In this document: positions 34,199 to 42,972 of the stretch, in pieces
Layout: every line of letters starts with the position of its first letter
How positions within the stretch are numbered: the first letter of the stretch is position 1
Source of the DNA: Glaciecola sp047250385
Lineage (GTDB): Bacteria > Pseudomonadota > Gammaproteobacteria > Enterobacterales > Alteromonadaceae
Reading direction: 5' to 3'
Length of the DNA: 64,000 bases
Assembly (NCBI RefSeq): GCF_047250385.1
Contig: NZ_JBLBVM010000043.1
Coordinates: 1 to 64,000 of the forward strand
Notes under the pieces: model-generated
The model's database searches: none
Seen by the model: the letters and a program-made list of their open reading frames with translations, nothing else
What the model was told of the DNA's origin: nothing
Translations under genes and position numbers: made by a program

Positions 34199-36673
34199 CT
34201 ATACTTGAGTTTCGAACACTTGATAGTGTTCGCTTTTGAGTTGCTTGGGGATTTTACCGAGCTGACAGGATTTATCTGTTAAATTGATACCTAAAGCTGA
34301 TAGTCGGCGCTGCAAGAAAGGCAGCATGTCTAAGGCTTTGTTTCTTAGCTCAGTAGTGGACGTATACAACTGCAACTTAATTTCATCTTCCGTTAACTGA
34401 GTTTTTGCTAACATTTGACCTAAAGGGCCCACGTCTAACTTCATTGTTAAATACCATGACGAAACGCCTGCTTCATTTGGCTTACTCTCGTTTTCCCTTG
34501 TTTCTCGCTTCACCAATAACTCAATATCATCCGCATTTTTGCTGAAGGTGTTAGGAAGCGCATAGTAGAGTTGGTCTTGTCCCTGCAAGGAAGATTCGAT
34601 ACTTTTGAGTTTATGATGTTGGTGACTAAATAACATTTTTGCCACTTCAGCAGACAGCGTATGTTTTGCATCAAACTGCCTGAAGTCCTGCATGAGTTTG
34701 GAGCTTGTGGTTTTTTGAATGCCGGGCACCACGCTCTTGATAACATCGGGTATCTGATCCTGCAGTTTACTCGCCTGCTTATTCGACTGTCGCTGAAGTT
34801 GCGTAGCCAAACTCACTTGCAACAGCGTCACTAAGCCAGATAAAAAACCACTCGCCGCAGTCGGTGACAATGCGTTAATCGGCGCGTTGTTTAATGGCGC
34901 TCCTATAAGTTGCTGAATGCTTCTCGCATCGATGGGCGCTGTCGGTGTTGTTGCCGCAGGTAGTAGTTCTCGTATATTCCTCAATAAGGTTTGTGTCTCG
35001 TTGCCAAGCGCTTCAATGTCGCCTTCATTACTCAAGGCATTCAATATATTAGTTAGGGTCTGAGTTTGCGTGGCCGTTTGGCTCGAAGTTTGTTTAATTA
35101 GCGCCTGTACTTGATTCTTTAAAGCATCAAGATTCAGTTTGGCATTACCAGCTGCGTTAGCTTCTGATGATGTACTAATGAATTTAGTCAGTTGCTCTAG
35201 AAGCGCATTCGTTTTAAAGTTTTGAATACTTTGTTGCTCACTTGCTGCCACTGAGCTAGGATTTGCACCCACTGTATTCGGGTTTGTTACTGAATCTTTG
35301 GCAACTAAATTACCCACTTGTTGTGCAATTAATTCAGCACGACTGGCGATAAAGCCTTGTTTGGCAATATTTGTGGAGACCGCATCTGCAATATTCGCTC
35401 GAGTAGCGGGAGAATTACTTACCTTTGCAGCAGCGTCGCTAATGGCTTGATTGTTTGCTGTTTGAGTTAGCGTATTTTGCGCTCCTCTTGCTTGAGCACC
35501 TGTTAATTGCGCTCCTCTTGCTTGAGCACCTGTTAATTGTGCTCGATCAGGCGCCGCTGTATCTGAACTCTGCTTTAGATCAACCTTCGCAATTAGTGCA
35601 CGCACCTGACTCGTATTCAATTCAACCGATGATTTATTGAGATTTCCCACAACGGATAACTTCAAAGAATTATTGTTGCCCACACTCTCAATGACTAATG
35701 CAACTTGAGACGCCCCTGTTGTATTCACTTTAGCTAGAGCAGCTTGCAATGAAGCAACCAATGTTTTTGGCAGTTCTGCTAACTTTGCATCTGTTAGCGG
35801 AATGATCGCTTGCGTTAAGTTGGGTACGGTATTCTTGGCTGAAGCATTAGCTTGGATATTCACCTGAGTCCCTTGCAAATTACCCGCTAACTGTTGATTA
35901 GCTGCAAGCTGCTGCAAAATAACTGAACTGATTAACTTGGGCGGCAATGCAGCGTTATTTAACTGACTTAATTGTGCACTAAACTGGATGGTAGAGCTGG
36001 CGATGTTTTGACCTTGAGCATTGGTTTTGCTCAAGGAAACAATCTTGGCTTGCTTATCACTCACATCTATCGCTATGTTTACCTTTGTATTGATATTTAA
36101 GGCGCTCGCTTGAGCTTTACTTAAGGTGATTTGCGCTTGCTGTGGCGGCAGGTTAGAACCCGGCAAAGTAAAACTAACAGAAACTTGATTCGCAGAAATT
36201 GCGGTAATTCGCCCAGAGACATTAATAATGGGTTTGCCACTGAAGCTAACTTCACCTGCGGCAGTTGCTTTACTTACCAGTGAGTTCAATTGGTTGTCAT
36301 TCACGTTTACTTTGGTGTTCGCTAGAACTTGAGATTGACTGCTTAGCGCTGCACTTGGCCTGTTGGATAGTGCTAAGGGTATTAATGCGTAAGTGTTCGG
36401 TTTATTTGGAATGCCGACGAGCTCGAACGATTGACCAGTTTTCACATTGCCTAAATTACGCAGTGCACTCGCAGGGAGTTCTACAGATTGCTTATTTTGA
36501 GGGTTCGTCAAGGTGACTGTTTTGCTATTCACCTGACTTACAACAACGCTTGCGGCCACATTATTTAGTGGTTGTGGCGTGTTCGCGCTGGTATTATTTT
36601 TTACAGCAGTAACCTCTGACCCTCGAGTCAGTGAACTTAGTTGATTAAGCGTTACAGTAGTAATTTCAGCCAT
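34199..36673 (-). CDS. fliK: Flagellar hook-length control protein FliK
   Basis: This is an 824-residue protein with a long Asn/Gln/Ala/Ser-rich N-terminal region and a conserved C-terminal domain. The latter (from about YLTMKLDVGPLGQMLAKTQL to LPFLQRRLSALGI) is the FliK substrate-specificity-switch domain. The long central region, repetitive in Gln, Ala and Asn, suits its role as a secreted ruler that measures hook length. Within it, two 10-residue units LTGAQARGAQ occur in tandem. It is longer than the E. coli protein, as is common in marine Alteromonadales. It is followed by an FlhB-like gene, and no other flagellar genes are in the window. Divergent from ccmA, with a repeat-rich gap of about 277 bp. 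Confidence 0.85.
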   Translation of the reverse strand: MAEITTVTLNQLSSLTRGSEVTAVKNNTSANTPQPLNNVAASVVVSQVNSKTVTLTNPQNKQSVELPASALRNLGNVKTGQSFELVGIPNKPNTYALIPLALSNRPSAALSSQSQVLANTKVNVNDNQLNSLVSKATAAGEVSFSGKPIINVSGRITAISANQVSVSFTLPGSNLPPQQAQITLSKAQASALNINTKVNIAIDVSDKQAKIVSLSKTNAQGQNIASSTIQFSAQLSQLNNAALPPKLISSVILQQLAANQQLAGNLQGTQVNIQANASAKNTVPNLTQAIIPLTDAKLAELPKTLVASLQAALAKVNTTGASQVALVIESVGNNNSLKLSVVGNLNKSSVELNTSQVRALIAKVDLKQSSDTAAPDRAQLTGAQARGAQLTGAQARGAQNTLTQTANNQAISDAAAKVSNSPATRANIADAVSTNIAKQGFIASRAELIAQQVGNLVAKDSVTNPNTVGANPSSVAASEQQSIQNFKTNALLEQLTKFISTSSEANAAGNAKLNLDALKNQVQALIKQTSSQTATQTQTLTNILNALSNEGDIEALGNETQTLLRNIRELLPAATTPTAPIDARSIQQLIGAPLNNAPINALSPTAASGFLSGLVTLLQVSLATQLQRQSNKQASKLQDQIPDVIKSVVPGIQKTTSSKLMQDFRQFDAKHTLSAEVAKMLFSHQHHKLKSIESSLQGQDQLYYALPNTFSKNADDIELLVKRETRENESKPNEAGVSSWYLTMKLDVGPLGQMLAKTQLTEDEIKLQLYTSTTELRNKALDMLPFLQRRLSALGINLTDKSCQLGKIPKQLKSEHYQVFETQV
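35479..35538 (-). repeat. In-frame 30-bp tandem duplication in fliK
   Basis: Two identical 30-bp units beginning GCGCTCCTCTTGCTTGAGCA (plus strand) encode two LTGAQARGAQ blocks. The sequence identity indicates a recent duplication. As a multiple of three it changes ruler length without shifting frame. Confidence 0.92.
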
Positions 36674-36762
36674 ATATCTAATTATCGGCAGAGCCTTTGA
36701 AAAAGCAATGCTTTGTTTGAGTGTATTTTTTGAGGTAAGTTTAGTTTTGGAGGGAATGGTTG

Positions 36763-36865
36763 GAGATTACTGCCTTCGCAGTAACGACGGTGAAGGCTTC
36801 GCAGTAAATACGGTGGAGGCTTCGCAGTAAAGACGATGGTGCCTTCGCATTAAAGATGATGGGAG
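36763..36865. repeat. 23-bp tandem array derived from a REP-like element, fliK-ccmA gap
   Basis: CTTCGCA recurs at 36774, 36797, 36820 and 36843, exactly 23 bp apart. The first unit is a full hairpin, TTACTGC-CTTC-GCAGTAA, preceded by TGGAGA. Later units keep only the right arm plus GACGGTGGAGG-like spacers. This looks like tandem expansion of half of a REP-like element. The remainder of the gap carries the divergent fliK and ccmA promoters. Confidence 0.85.
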
Positions 36866-36950
36866 GTTTTTTATTCACAAACGAGCAGCAATAATGTGAA
36901 ATTCTATGGTAATATCCCGTTGATAATTAACTAAATTTGAGTATCCCTAT

Positions 36951-37580
36951 TTGAGTGTTTTGTCCGCGCAACAAGTGGCCTGCGAAAAAAGTGACCGCCA
37001 GTTGTTTTCCGATATCAATATTGAACTTCACCCAGGCCAATTGCTTTATGTCACAGGCGAAAATGGCGCGGGTAAAACAAGCTTACTGAGAATACTCGTG
37101 GGTTTGAGTTCGCCATCATCTGGTCATATTGAAATTAACGGGCACGATGTTCAAAAAGAACTCCCTTTCGCCTCTGAAAGTTTGCTTTATTTCGGGCATA
37201 AGCAAGGTATTAGTCAACTCCTAACGGCGACCGAAAACTTACGATTTTGGTGCCAACAGCATGGTGTTGAGGCAGACCAAACGTCGATTCATTCAATCCT
37301 AGCTGAATTAGGTTTAACAGGCTTAGAAGATATTGCCTTGAAAAACCTCTCTGCAGGTCAGCAGCGCCGGGTGTCATTGGCGAAGCTATGGCTGAAAAGT
37401 GATGCAAAGCTATGGGTACTTGATGAGCCCTTTACGGCTTTGGACGTGCATCTCATATCCGAGCTTGAAAACAAAATGGCGTCGTTCTTGACGAGCGGCG
37501 GTGCAATTATCATGACCTCCCATCAAGCGTTGAATATTGATTATCCCATGACGAACTTACATTTGGAGTATTCATGGTAG
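36951..37580 (+). CDS. ccmA: Cytochrome c biogenesis ATP-binding export protein CcmA
   Basis: This is the ATPase subunit of the CcmABCD complex that releases holo-CcmE during cytochrome c maturation. Its 209 residues carry Walker A GENGAGKTS, signature LSAGQQRRVSLAKLW and Walker B LWVLDEPFTALD. It starts with TTG at 36951; no better start exists in frame. The stop overlaps the ccmB start by a few bases. It is the first gene of an unbroken ccmABCDEFGHI-mlaA run on the plus strand. A functional Ccm system is needed for the c-type hemes of MbnH at 17 kb. Confidence 0.96.
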   Translation: MSVLSAQQVACEKSDRQLFSDINIELHPGQLLYVTGENGAGKTSLLRILVGLSSPSSGHIEINGHDVQKELPFASESLLYFGHKQGISQLLTATENLRFWCQQHGVEADQTSIHSILAELGLTGLEDIALKNLSAGQQRRVSLAKLWLKSDAKLWVLDEPFTALDVHLISELENKMASFLTSGGAIIMTSHQALNIDYPMTNLHLEYSW

Positions 37581-38239
37581 CCTTGAAGTCAGTATTCCTA
37601 AAAGACTTAGCCTTAGCCTATCGCCAACGCGCTGAGTTGATGCAACCATTAATGTTCTTCGTGCTAGTCATTACTTTATTCCCACTCGCCATTGGACCCA
37701 GCCCAGAAACTCTGCAAAGGATTGGTGGCGGTGTGGTTTGGGTGGCCGCGATATTGTCACTTTTGCTAGGCATGGAAAGAATGTTTCGAGATGACTTTGC
37801 GGATGGCAGTTTAGAGCAATATATTCTGTCGCCAACGCCTCTTTACATGATTGTCGTGGTGAAAGTGCTCACTCACTGGCTAATGCATATTGTGCCTTTG
37901 TTTCTGATTTCGCCGCTGCTCGCATTGTTCTTAAATCTCACCTTCGATATGTACGTAGCGCTTATGCTGACCTTGCTCTTAGGTACGCCTTTGATTAGCT
38001 TTGTGGGCGCTATTGGTGTTGCGCTGACAGTCGGTTTGCACAGAGGTGGCGTGCTTTTAGCTTTGTTATTAATTCCGATTTTCATCCCGTTACTAATTTT
38101 TGCCACTTCAGCCATAGAATCGGCATCAATGTTATTACCTTATCATCCGCAACTTGCTATTATCGCGGCACTACTCCTGTTTTCAGTGGCCTTGTCTCCA
38201 ATGGCAATCGCATATTCATTAAAAGTGAGTCAAAATTAA
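37574..38239 (+). CDS. ccmB: Heme exporter membrane protein CcmB
   Basis: The 221-residue protein has about six hydrophobic segments, among them FFVLVITLFPLAIG and VWVAAILSLLLGMERMF; the latter belongs to the conserved CcmB signature region with FRDDFADGSLEQ. It forms the membrane part of the CcmAB ATPase. It overlaps ccmA by 7 bp, and its stop shares the base before the ccmC ATG. Confidence 0.96.
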   Translation: MVALKSVFLKDLALAYRQRAELMQPLMFFVLVITLFPLAIGPSPETLQRIGGGVVWVAAILSLLLGMERMFRDDFADGSLEQYILSPTPLYMIVVVKVLTHWLMHIVPLFLISPLLALFLNLTFDMYVALMLTLLLGTPLISFVGAIGVALTVGLHRGGVLLALLLIPIFIPLLIFATSAIESASMLLPYHPQLAIIAALLLFSVALSPMAIAYSLKVSQN

Positions 38240-39036
38240 TGTGGAAGTGGATTAACTCATTCGCAAAACCTGAGAAAGCCTATTGGCTTTGTGATGTATT
38301 GCAAAGCTGGTTCGCCGGTGTCGCTATTGTTAGCCTGATTGTTGGCATCATTTGGGGCTTGGGCTACGCACCCTCAGATTATCAACAGGGCGATTCATTC
38401 CGAATCATCTACATACATGTACCCAGTGCCATTCTTGCGATGGGTGCCTATGTAGCTATGGCAATTGGTGCATTGGTTGGCATCGTTTGGCAGTGGCGCA
38501 CGGCATTTATGTTTATGATCGCCATCGCGCCAGTAGGTGCGGTGATGACCTTTATTTCCTTGTTCACAGGTTCTTTTTGGGGCAAACCCATGTGGGGAAC
38601 ATGGTGGATATGGGATGCGCGACTTACTTCCCAACTCATTTTGTTATTTCTTTATCTTGGTGTTATTTCTCTTTACACCGCGTTTGAAGACAAACAGCAG
38701 GCAGGTAAAGCGGCGGGTGTCATGGCTATGGTCGGTGTGATTAATATTCCTATTATTCATTACTCGGTCGAATGGTGGAACACCTTGCATCAAGGTGCGA
38801 CTATCACGAAAATTGGTAAACCTTCCATTGCACCAGAAATGTTGTGGCCATTGTTAATTTGTATTCTAGGCTTTGCAGCCTTTATTGGCTGGACAACCAT
38901 TATTCGTATGAAGAACGAAATTATATTACGCGATTTACATCGTCCGTGGGTTGCCGAGAAGTTTGGTGGCTTAGAGCTTGATTCCTCAGAGACAGACAAC
39001 TCAGAAAAAGACAGCTCAAAATTGGGAGGGAAATAG
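38239..39036 (+). CDS. ccmC: Heme lyase/handling protein CcmC
   Basis: The 265-residue inner-membrane protein delivers heme to CcmE. The tryptophan-rich periplasmic signature WGTWWIWDARLTSQLIL is intact, and YIHVPSAILAMGAY and IIHYSVEWWNTLHQG contain the conserved heme-ligand histidines. A hydrophilic tail (SETDNSEKDSSKLGGK) extends the C-terminus beyond the usual end. Confidence 0.97.
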   Translation: MWKWINSFAKPEKAYWLCDVLQSWFAGVAIVSLIVGIIWGLGYAPSDYQQGDSFRIIYIHVPSAILAMGAYVAMAIGALVGIVWQWRTAFMFMIAIAPVGAVMTFISLFTGSFWGKPMWGTWWIWDARLTSQLILLFLYLGVISLYTAFEDKQQAGKAAGVMAMVGVINIPIIHYSVEWWNTLHQGATITKIGKPSIAPEMLWPLLICILGFAAFIGWTTIIRMKNEIILRDLHRPWVAEKFGGLELDSSETDNSEKDSSKLGGK

Positions 39037-39038
39037 TA

Positions 39039-39323
39039 GTGATTTTCCAGTTTGAAAGCATGAGTGATTTTTTCAATATGGGCGGCTATGCATTCTTCGT
39101 ATGGGCCTCATTTATCTGCACATTCGTTTGTATGGCCGCGCTATTAATTCAAAGTATGTTTGTGAGCAAAAAAATTAAACAAGGCGTACAAAAAGAGAAA
39201 GCGCGAGCTCAGCGAATAATGGCGGCACGAGCGGCTCGAAAACTAAAGCAGCAAGAAAAGCTGAAAGCACAAGATTCAAGCAAATTAGAGAACCCAGAGG
39301 TAAGCAATGAACCCAAGACGTAA
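39039..39323 (+). CDS. ccmD: Heme exporter subunit CcmD
   Basis: This small protein has one membrane helix (YAFFVWASFICTFVCMAALL) and a basic coiled tail (KARAQRIMAARAARKLKQQE), the CcmD layout. At 94 residues it is a little longer than usual. GTG at 39039 is favoured by GGGAGGG eight bases upstream; ATG at 39060 is possible. It stabilises the CcmABC-CcmE complex. It overlaps ccmE by 17 bp. Confidence 0.9.
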   Translation: MIFQFESMSDFFNMGGYAFFVWASFICTFVCMAALLIQSMFVSKKIKQGVQKEKARAQRIMAARAARKLKQQEKLKAQDSSKLENPEVSNEPKT

Positions 39324-39777
39324 GCAGCGTTTGGTCGCAGTTACAAGCATTGGTATATTACTCGTCGCAGCAGTTGGCTTTATGCTATATGCATTGCAAG
39401 ATTCAATAGATGTATTTTATACGCCGACAGAAATCATAGAAGGTAAGGCTAAAACGGGACAGAAGCCCGTTATTGGTCAACGTTTGAGAATTGGTGGTTT
39501 GGTCGTGCCGGGTTCGGTTTCCCGCGATGAAGAAACATTGGCTGTTAGCTTTGATTTAATGGATACGGGTCCAATCGTTACTGTGCAATTTAACGGTAGC
39601 TTGCCCGATCTATTTCGTGAAGGGCAGGGCATTGTTGCTACTGGCGTTTTACAAGAAGGTAACCTCATTGTTGCCCATGAAGTATTGGCGAAGCATGATG
39701 AAGAATATATGCCGCCAGAACTAGCGGAGCAGCTTAAAGGCATTAAACACGTTAAACCTGAGCAGGCTAATTACTGA
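39307..39777 (+). CDS. ccmE: Periplasmic heme chaperone CcmE
   Basis: The 156-residue protein has an N-terminal membrane anchor and a periplasmic OB-fold. The heme-binding histidine is His130 in VLAKHDEEYMPPEL, the same number as in E. coli, and Tyr134 is also conserved. It receives heme from CcmC and passes it to CcmF. The stop overlaps the ccmF start. Confidence 0.98.
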   Translation: MNPRRKQRLVAVTSIGILLVAAVGFMLYALQDSIDVFYTPTEIIEGKAKTGQKPVIGQRLRIGGLVVPGSVSRDEETLAVSFDLMDTGPIVTVQFNGSLPDLFREGQGIVATGVLQEGNLIVAHEVLAKHDEEYMPPELAEQLKGIKHVKPEQANY

Positions 39778-41813
39778 TGATCCCAGAGTTAGGTAATATC
39801 GCGCTAATCATTGCATTAGCACTTTCCATTTTACTCGCTGTTTATCCCTTATGGGGAGCACACATTCACAACCAAACGATGATGCGAATGGGACGCCCAT
39901 TAGCGTTTGGTTTATTCCTATTTACTGCTTTTGCTTACGGCTGCTTAACCTATTCGTTCGCAGTGGATGATTTTAGCGTGCAATACGTTGCACAAAACTC
40001 CAATAGTGCATTGCCTATTTATTATAAAATCACTGCTGTGTGGGGCGGCCATGAAGGCAGCTTCCTTTTGTGGTGTTTGATATTTGCTGTGTGGACTTGT
40101 GCCGTCGCCTTGTTTTCGAAAGGCATACCGCAAGCGATGATTGCGCGGGTGCTCTCAGTTTTAGGCATGGTGAGTATCGGTTTTTACTTATTCATGCTGT
40201 TAACATCGAATCCATTCGATAGCCTTCTACCATTCTTCCCAGTCGATGGACGAGACTTGAATCCATTGCTGCAAGACTTCGGCATGATCATTCATCCGCC
40301 AATGCTCTACATGGGCTACGTGGGTTTTTCTGTCGCTTTTGCTTTCGCAATTGCGGCCTTGATCGGTGGTCAGCTAGACTCGACCTGGGCAAGATGGTCA
40401 CGCCCTTGGACTATCGCTGCTTGGAGCTTCCTCACTATCGGTATCGCACTTGGTAGTTGGTGGGCATATTACGAGCTTGGTTGGGGCGGCTGGTGGTTCT
40501 GGGATCCAGTTGAAAACGCATCCTTCATGCCATGGTTAGTGGGCACTGCATTAATGCACAGCTTAGCAGTGACTGAAAAACGTAAAGTGTTTAAGTCGTG
40601 GACAGTACTATTAGCCATTTCTGCATTTTCTCTAAGCTTACTAGGTACTTTCTTAGTGCGCTCTGGTGTGCTGGTATCGGTGCATTCCTTTGCTAGCGAC
40701 CCATCACGCGGCTTATTCATCTTAGGCTTGCTAGTGATCGTCATTGGCGGCTCACTATTGCTTTATGCGCTACGTGCATCACAACTCAAAAGTGTCGGAC
40801 GTTATGAAATGTTCTCACGTGAGATGATGCTAATGGGCAATAACGTGTTGCTGTGTGCGGCGACAATCGTTGTTCTCCTTGGCACATTGTTACCCCTCGT
40901 GCACAAAGAACTCGGTATGGGAACCATCTCAATTGGTGCACCATTCTTCAATCAAATGTTTACTTTGCTGATTGTTCCTTTTGTCTTATTCATGGCGATA
41001 GGTCCCTTATCGCGTTGGAAGAAGCAGGCGCCAAGTGCCTTGCGTAATCAATTGCTAATAGGCGCAGTGTTGGCTGTTTCCGCAGGTGTACTTCTTAACT
41101 TCACTTACGACGAAGCTACTTACATGGGCATGCTTGGTATGGTGATGAGTATGTGGATTTTGATAGCGACAGTGTTGGAAGTGCGCCAACGTGTTGTTTC
41201 GAATACGCGTTCAGAGCCTGTTCTAGCATCGCTACGCAAACTGACACCTAGTCATTGGGGAATGGTGCTTGGGCATGTAGGATTTGCAGTCACACTCATT
41301 GGTATCACCTTAGTAAGTAATTACGAAGTTGAACGTGATGTGCGCATGAATGCAGGAGATACCGTATCAATCGCAGATTATACCGTTAAATTTACGGGTG
41401 TTAAAGAGATTGATGGCCCTAACTACAGTGCAGAGCGCGGCATTTTTGACGTATATAAAAATGATGAATTTGTGAATCACCTTGAACCTGAAAAACGCTT
41501 TTATCCTGTTCAACGTATGTCTATGACCGAAGCGGGTATTCACACAACGCTTACCCGAGATTTATTCGTTGCTTTAGGCGAGCCACTTTCGAATGGCGCA
41601 TGGGCAGTGCGTTTATACTATAAGCCCTTTGTTGTCTGGATTTGGGGCGGGGCAGTGATAATGTGCATAGGCGGTATATTATCGATCAGCGACAAGCGCT
41701 ACAGAATTAAGAAAATGGCGAAATGGAAAAACCTTGAGCCAAATGAATCTAGCTTGGGTAAAGACGCACCATCTGCTGTTGCTACTAAATTAACAGGAGA
41801 GCACGGTTCATGA
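39777..41813 (+). CDS. ccmF: Cytochrome c heme lyase subunit CcmF
   Basis: This large polytopic protein of 678 residues contains the WWD motif WGGWWFWDPVENASFMPWL and conserved histidines around DFGMIIHPPMLYMGYVG and LMHSLAVTEKRKVFKSWT. It ligates heme to apocytochrome c with CcmH and CcmI. Length is typical. It overlaps ccmG by 4 bp. Confidence 0.98.
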   Translation: MIPELGNIALIIALALSILLAVYPLWGAHIHNQTMMRMGRPLAFGLFLFTAFAYGCLTYSFAVDDFSVQYVAQNSNSALPIYYKITAVWGGHEGSFLLWCLIFAVWTCAVALFSKGIPQAMIARVLSVLGMVSIGFYLFMLLTSNPFDSLLPFFPVDGRDLNPLLQDFGMIIHPPMLYMGYVGFSVAFAFAIAALIGGQLDSTWARWSRPWTIAAWSFLTIGIALGSWWAYYELGWGGWWFWDPVENASFMPWLVGTALMHSLAVTEKRKVFKSWTVLLAISAFSLSLLGTFLVRSGVLVSVHSFASDPSRGLFILGLLVIVIGGSLLLYALRASQLKSVGRYEMFSREMMLMGNNVLLCAATIVVLLGTLLPLVHKELGMGTISIGAPFFNQMFTLLIVPFVLFMAIGPLSRWKKQAPSALRNQLLIGAVLAVSAGVLLNFTYDEATYMGMLGMVMSMWILIATVLEVRQRVVSNTRSEPVLASLRKLTPSHWGMVLGHVGFAVTLIGITLVSNYEVERDVRMNAGDTVSIADYTVKFTGVKEIDGPNYSAERGIFDVYKNDEFVNHLEPEKRFYPVQRMSMTEAGIHTTLTRDLFVALGEPLSNGAWAVRLYYKPFVVWIWGGAVIMCIGGILSISDKRYRIKKMAKWKNLEPNESSLGKDAPSAVATKLTGEHGS

Positions 41814-42436
41814 AACGTTTGACCTGGTTTGTGCTGCCTTTAGTTTTGTTCTTAGGTTTAACCATTTTCTTATTTCAGGGTTTGTTCTCAGACCCGAGAG
41901 AGCGCGATTCAACTGCAATAGAAAAATCGTTTCCACAATTTAAATTACCCGATCTTATGGATGAGTCAGTCATGTATGACAATTCTGTATTTGAAGGCAA
42001 GGTGACTTTGGTTAATGTGTGGGGTGTTTGGTGCGTTACTTGTGCAATAGAGCTACCCTACTTAGAGAGCCTCAAAGACCAAGGTTATCGCATCGTGGGT
42101 CTGTACTATGATCAAGACTTAGACCCAGATTTTGGCACGAAAACCATCGAACGAGTGCGCACTGAAGTTGTTTCAACCTTGAGTAAATTCGGCGATCCAT
42201 ACGCCTTTAATATTTTTGACGTGTATCGTGATACCTCACTAGATTTAGGGGTAACCGGCGCGCCAGAAACTTTCCTTGTTGATCAGAATGGCGTTATTCG
42301 TGTGCACCATTTAGGCGATTTAAACCCTCGCGTTTGGAAGAATAAGTTCGCGCCAGTCTTAGCGGAAATTGGATTAGAATCGGCGTCAGCGATGACGTCT
42401 AACGAGTCTGCAATCGCAGAAGGTGGCGTGCAATGA
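41810..42436 (+). CDS. ccmG: Thiol:disulfide interchange protein CcmG/DsbE
   Basis: This membrane-anchored thioredoxin-like protein of 208 residues reduces the apocytochrome CXXCH cysteines. The active site is NVWGVWCVTCAIELPYL (Cys75, Cys78), with a cis-Pro-containing GVTGAPETFLVD further on. The CVTC variant replaces the more usual CPTC; the effect on redox potential is unknown. It overlaps ccmH by 4 bp. Confidence 0.96.
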   Translation: MKRLTWFVLPLVLFLGLTIFLFQGLFSDPRERDSTAIEKSFPQFKLPDLMDESVMYDNSVFEGKVTLVNVWGVWCVTCAIELPYLESLKDQGYRIVGLYYDQDLDPDFGTKTIERVRTEVVSTLSKFGDPYAFNIFDVYRDTSLDLGVTGAPETFLVDQNGVIRVHHLGDLNPRVWKNKFAPVLAEIGLESASAMTSNESAIAEGGVQ

Positions 42437-42972
42437 GAATCGCTTCGATAAATGTATCGCTTTTTTTTACACTGGCACTTCTTATTGGATTTAGCTCAAT
42501 TGTTGTTGCGCAAAACAACGATGAAAGTAGCGAACAGAGTGAAGCAAACAAAGCGGCTTTTGAAAAAACATCTGAAGCTCAAAAAATGGGTGAGAACTAT
42601 ACCTTTGATAAAGCAAAAGACAGAAAAACCTTCTTAAAGCTCACCGCTGAATTGCGCTGCCCTATGTGTCAAAATCAAAACATTGCCGATTCGGACGCTA
42701 TGATTGCTCATGACATGCGCCGTAAAGTGTATCAGCTAATGCAACAAGGCAGCTCAGAGCAAGAAGTCATTGACTACATGAAAGCACGCTACGGCGATTT
42801 TGTTCATTATCAACCGCCAGTGACGCCAGTTACCGTCTGGCTTTGGGCATTACCCATCCTCTTTGCAATAGTCATGATGGGCGTGTTTTTAAAGCGTCGT
42901 AAAGACAAGCCAGTTGAAGATACAGAGGCTAAATTAGCCGCCGCCAATAAATTGTTAAAGGATGACGAGTGA
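42433..42972 (+). CDS. ccmH: Cytochrome c maturation protein CcmH
   Basis: The 179-residue protein has a signal sequence, the redox motif LRCPMCQNQNIADSDA (Cys76, Cys79), and a C-terminal membrane segment (LWALPILFAIVMMGVFL). It works with CcmG in reducing the apocytochrome and with CcmF in heme attachment. The region between signal and motif is longer than usual and charged. It overlaps ccmI by 4 bp. Confidence 0.96.
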   Translation: MRIASINVSLFFTLALLIGFSSIVVAQNNDESSEQSEANKAAFEKTSEAQKMGENYTFDKAKDRKTFLKLTAELRCPMCQNQNIADSDAMIAHDMRRKVYQLMQQGSSEQEVIDYMKARYGDFVHYQPPVTPVTVWLWALPILFAIVMMGVFLKRRKDKPVEDTEAKLAAANKLLKDDE

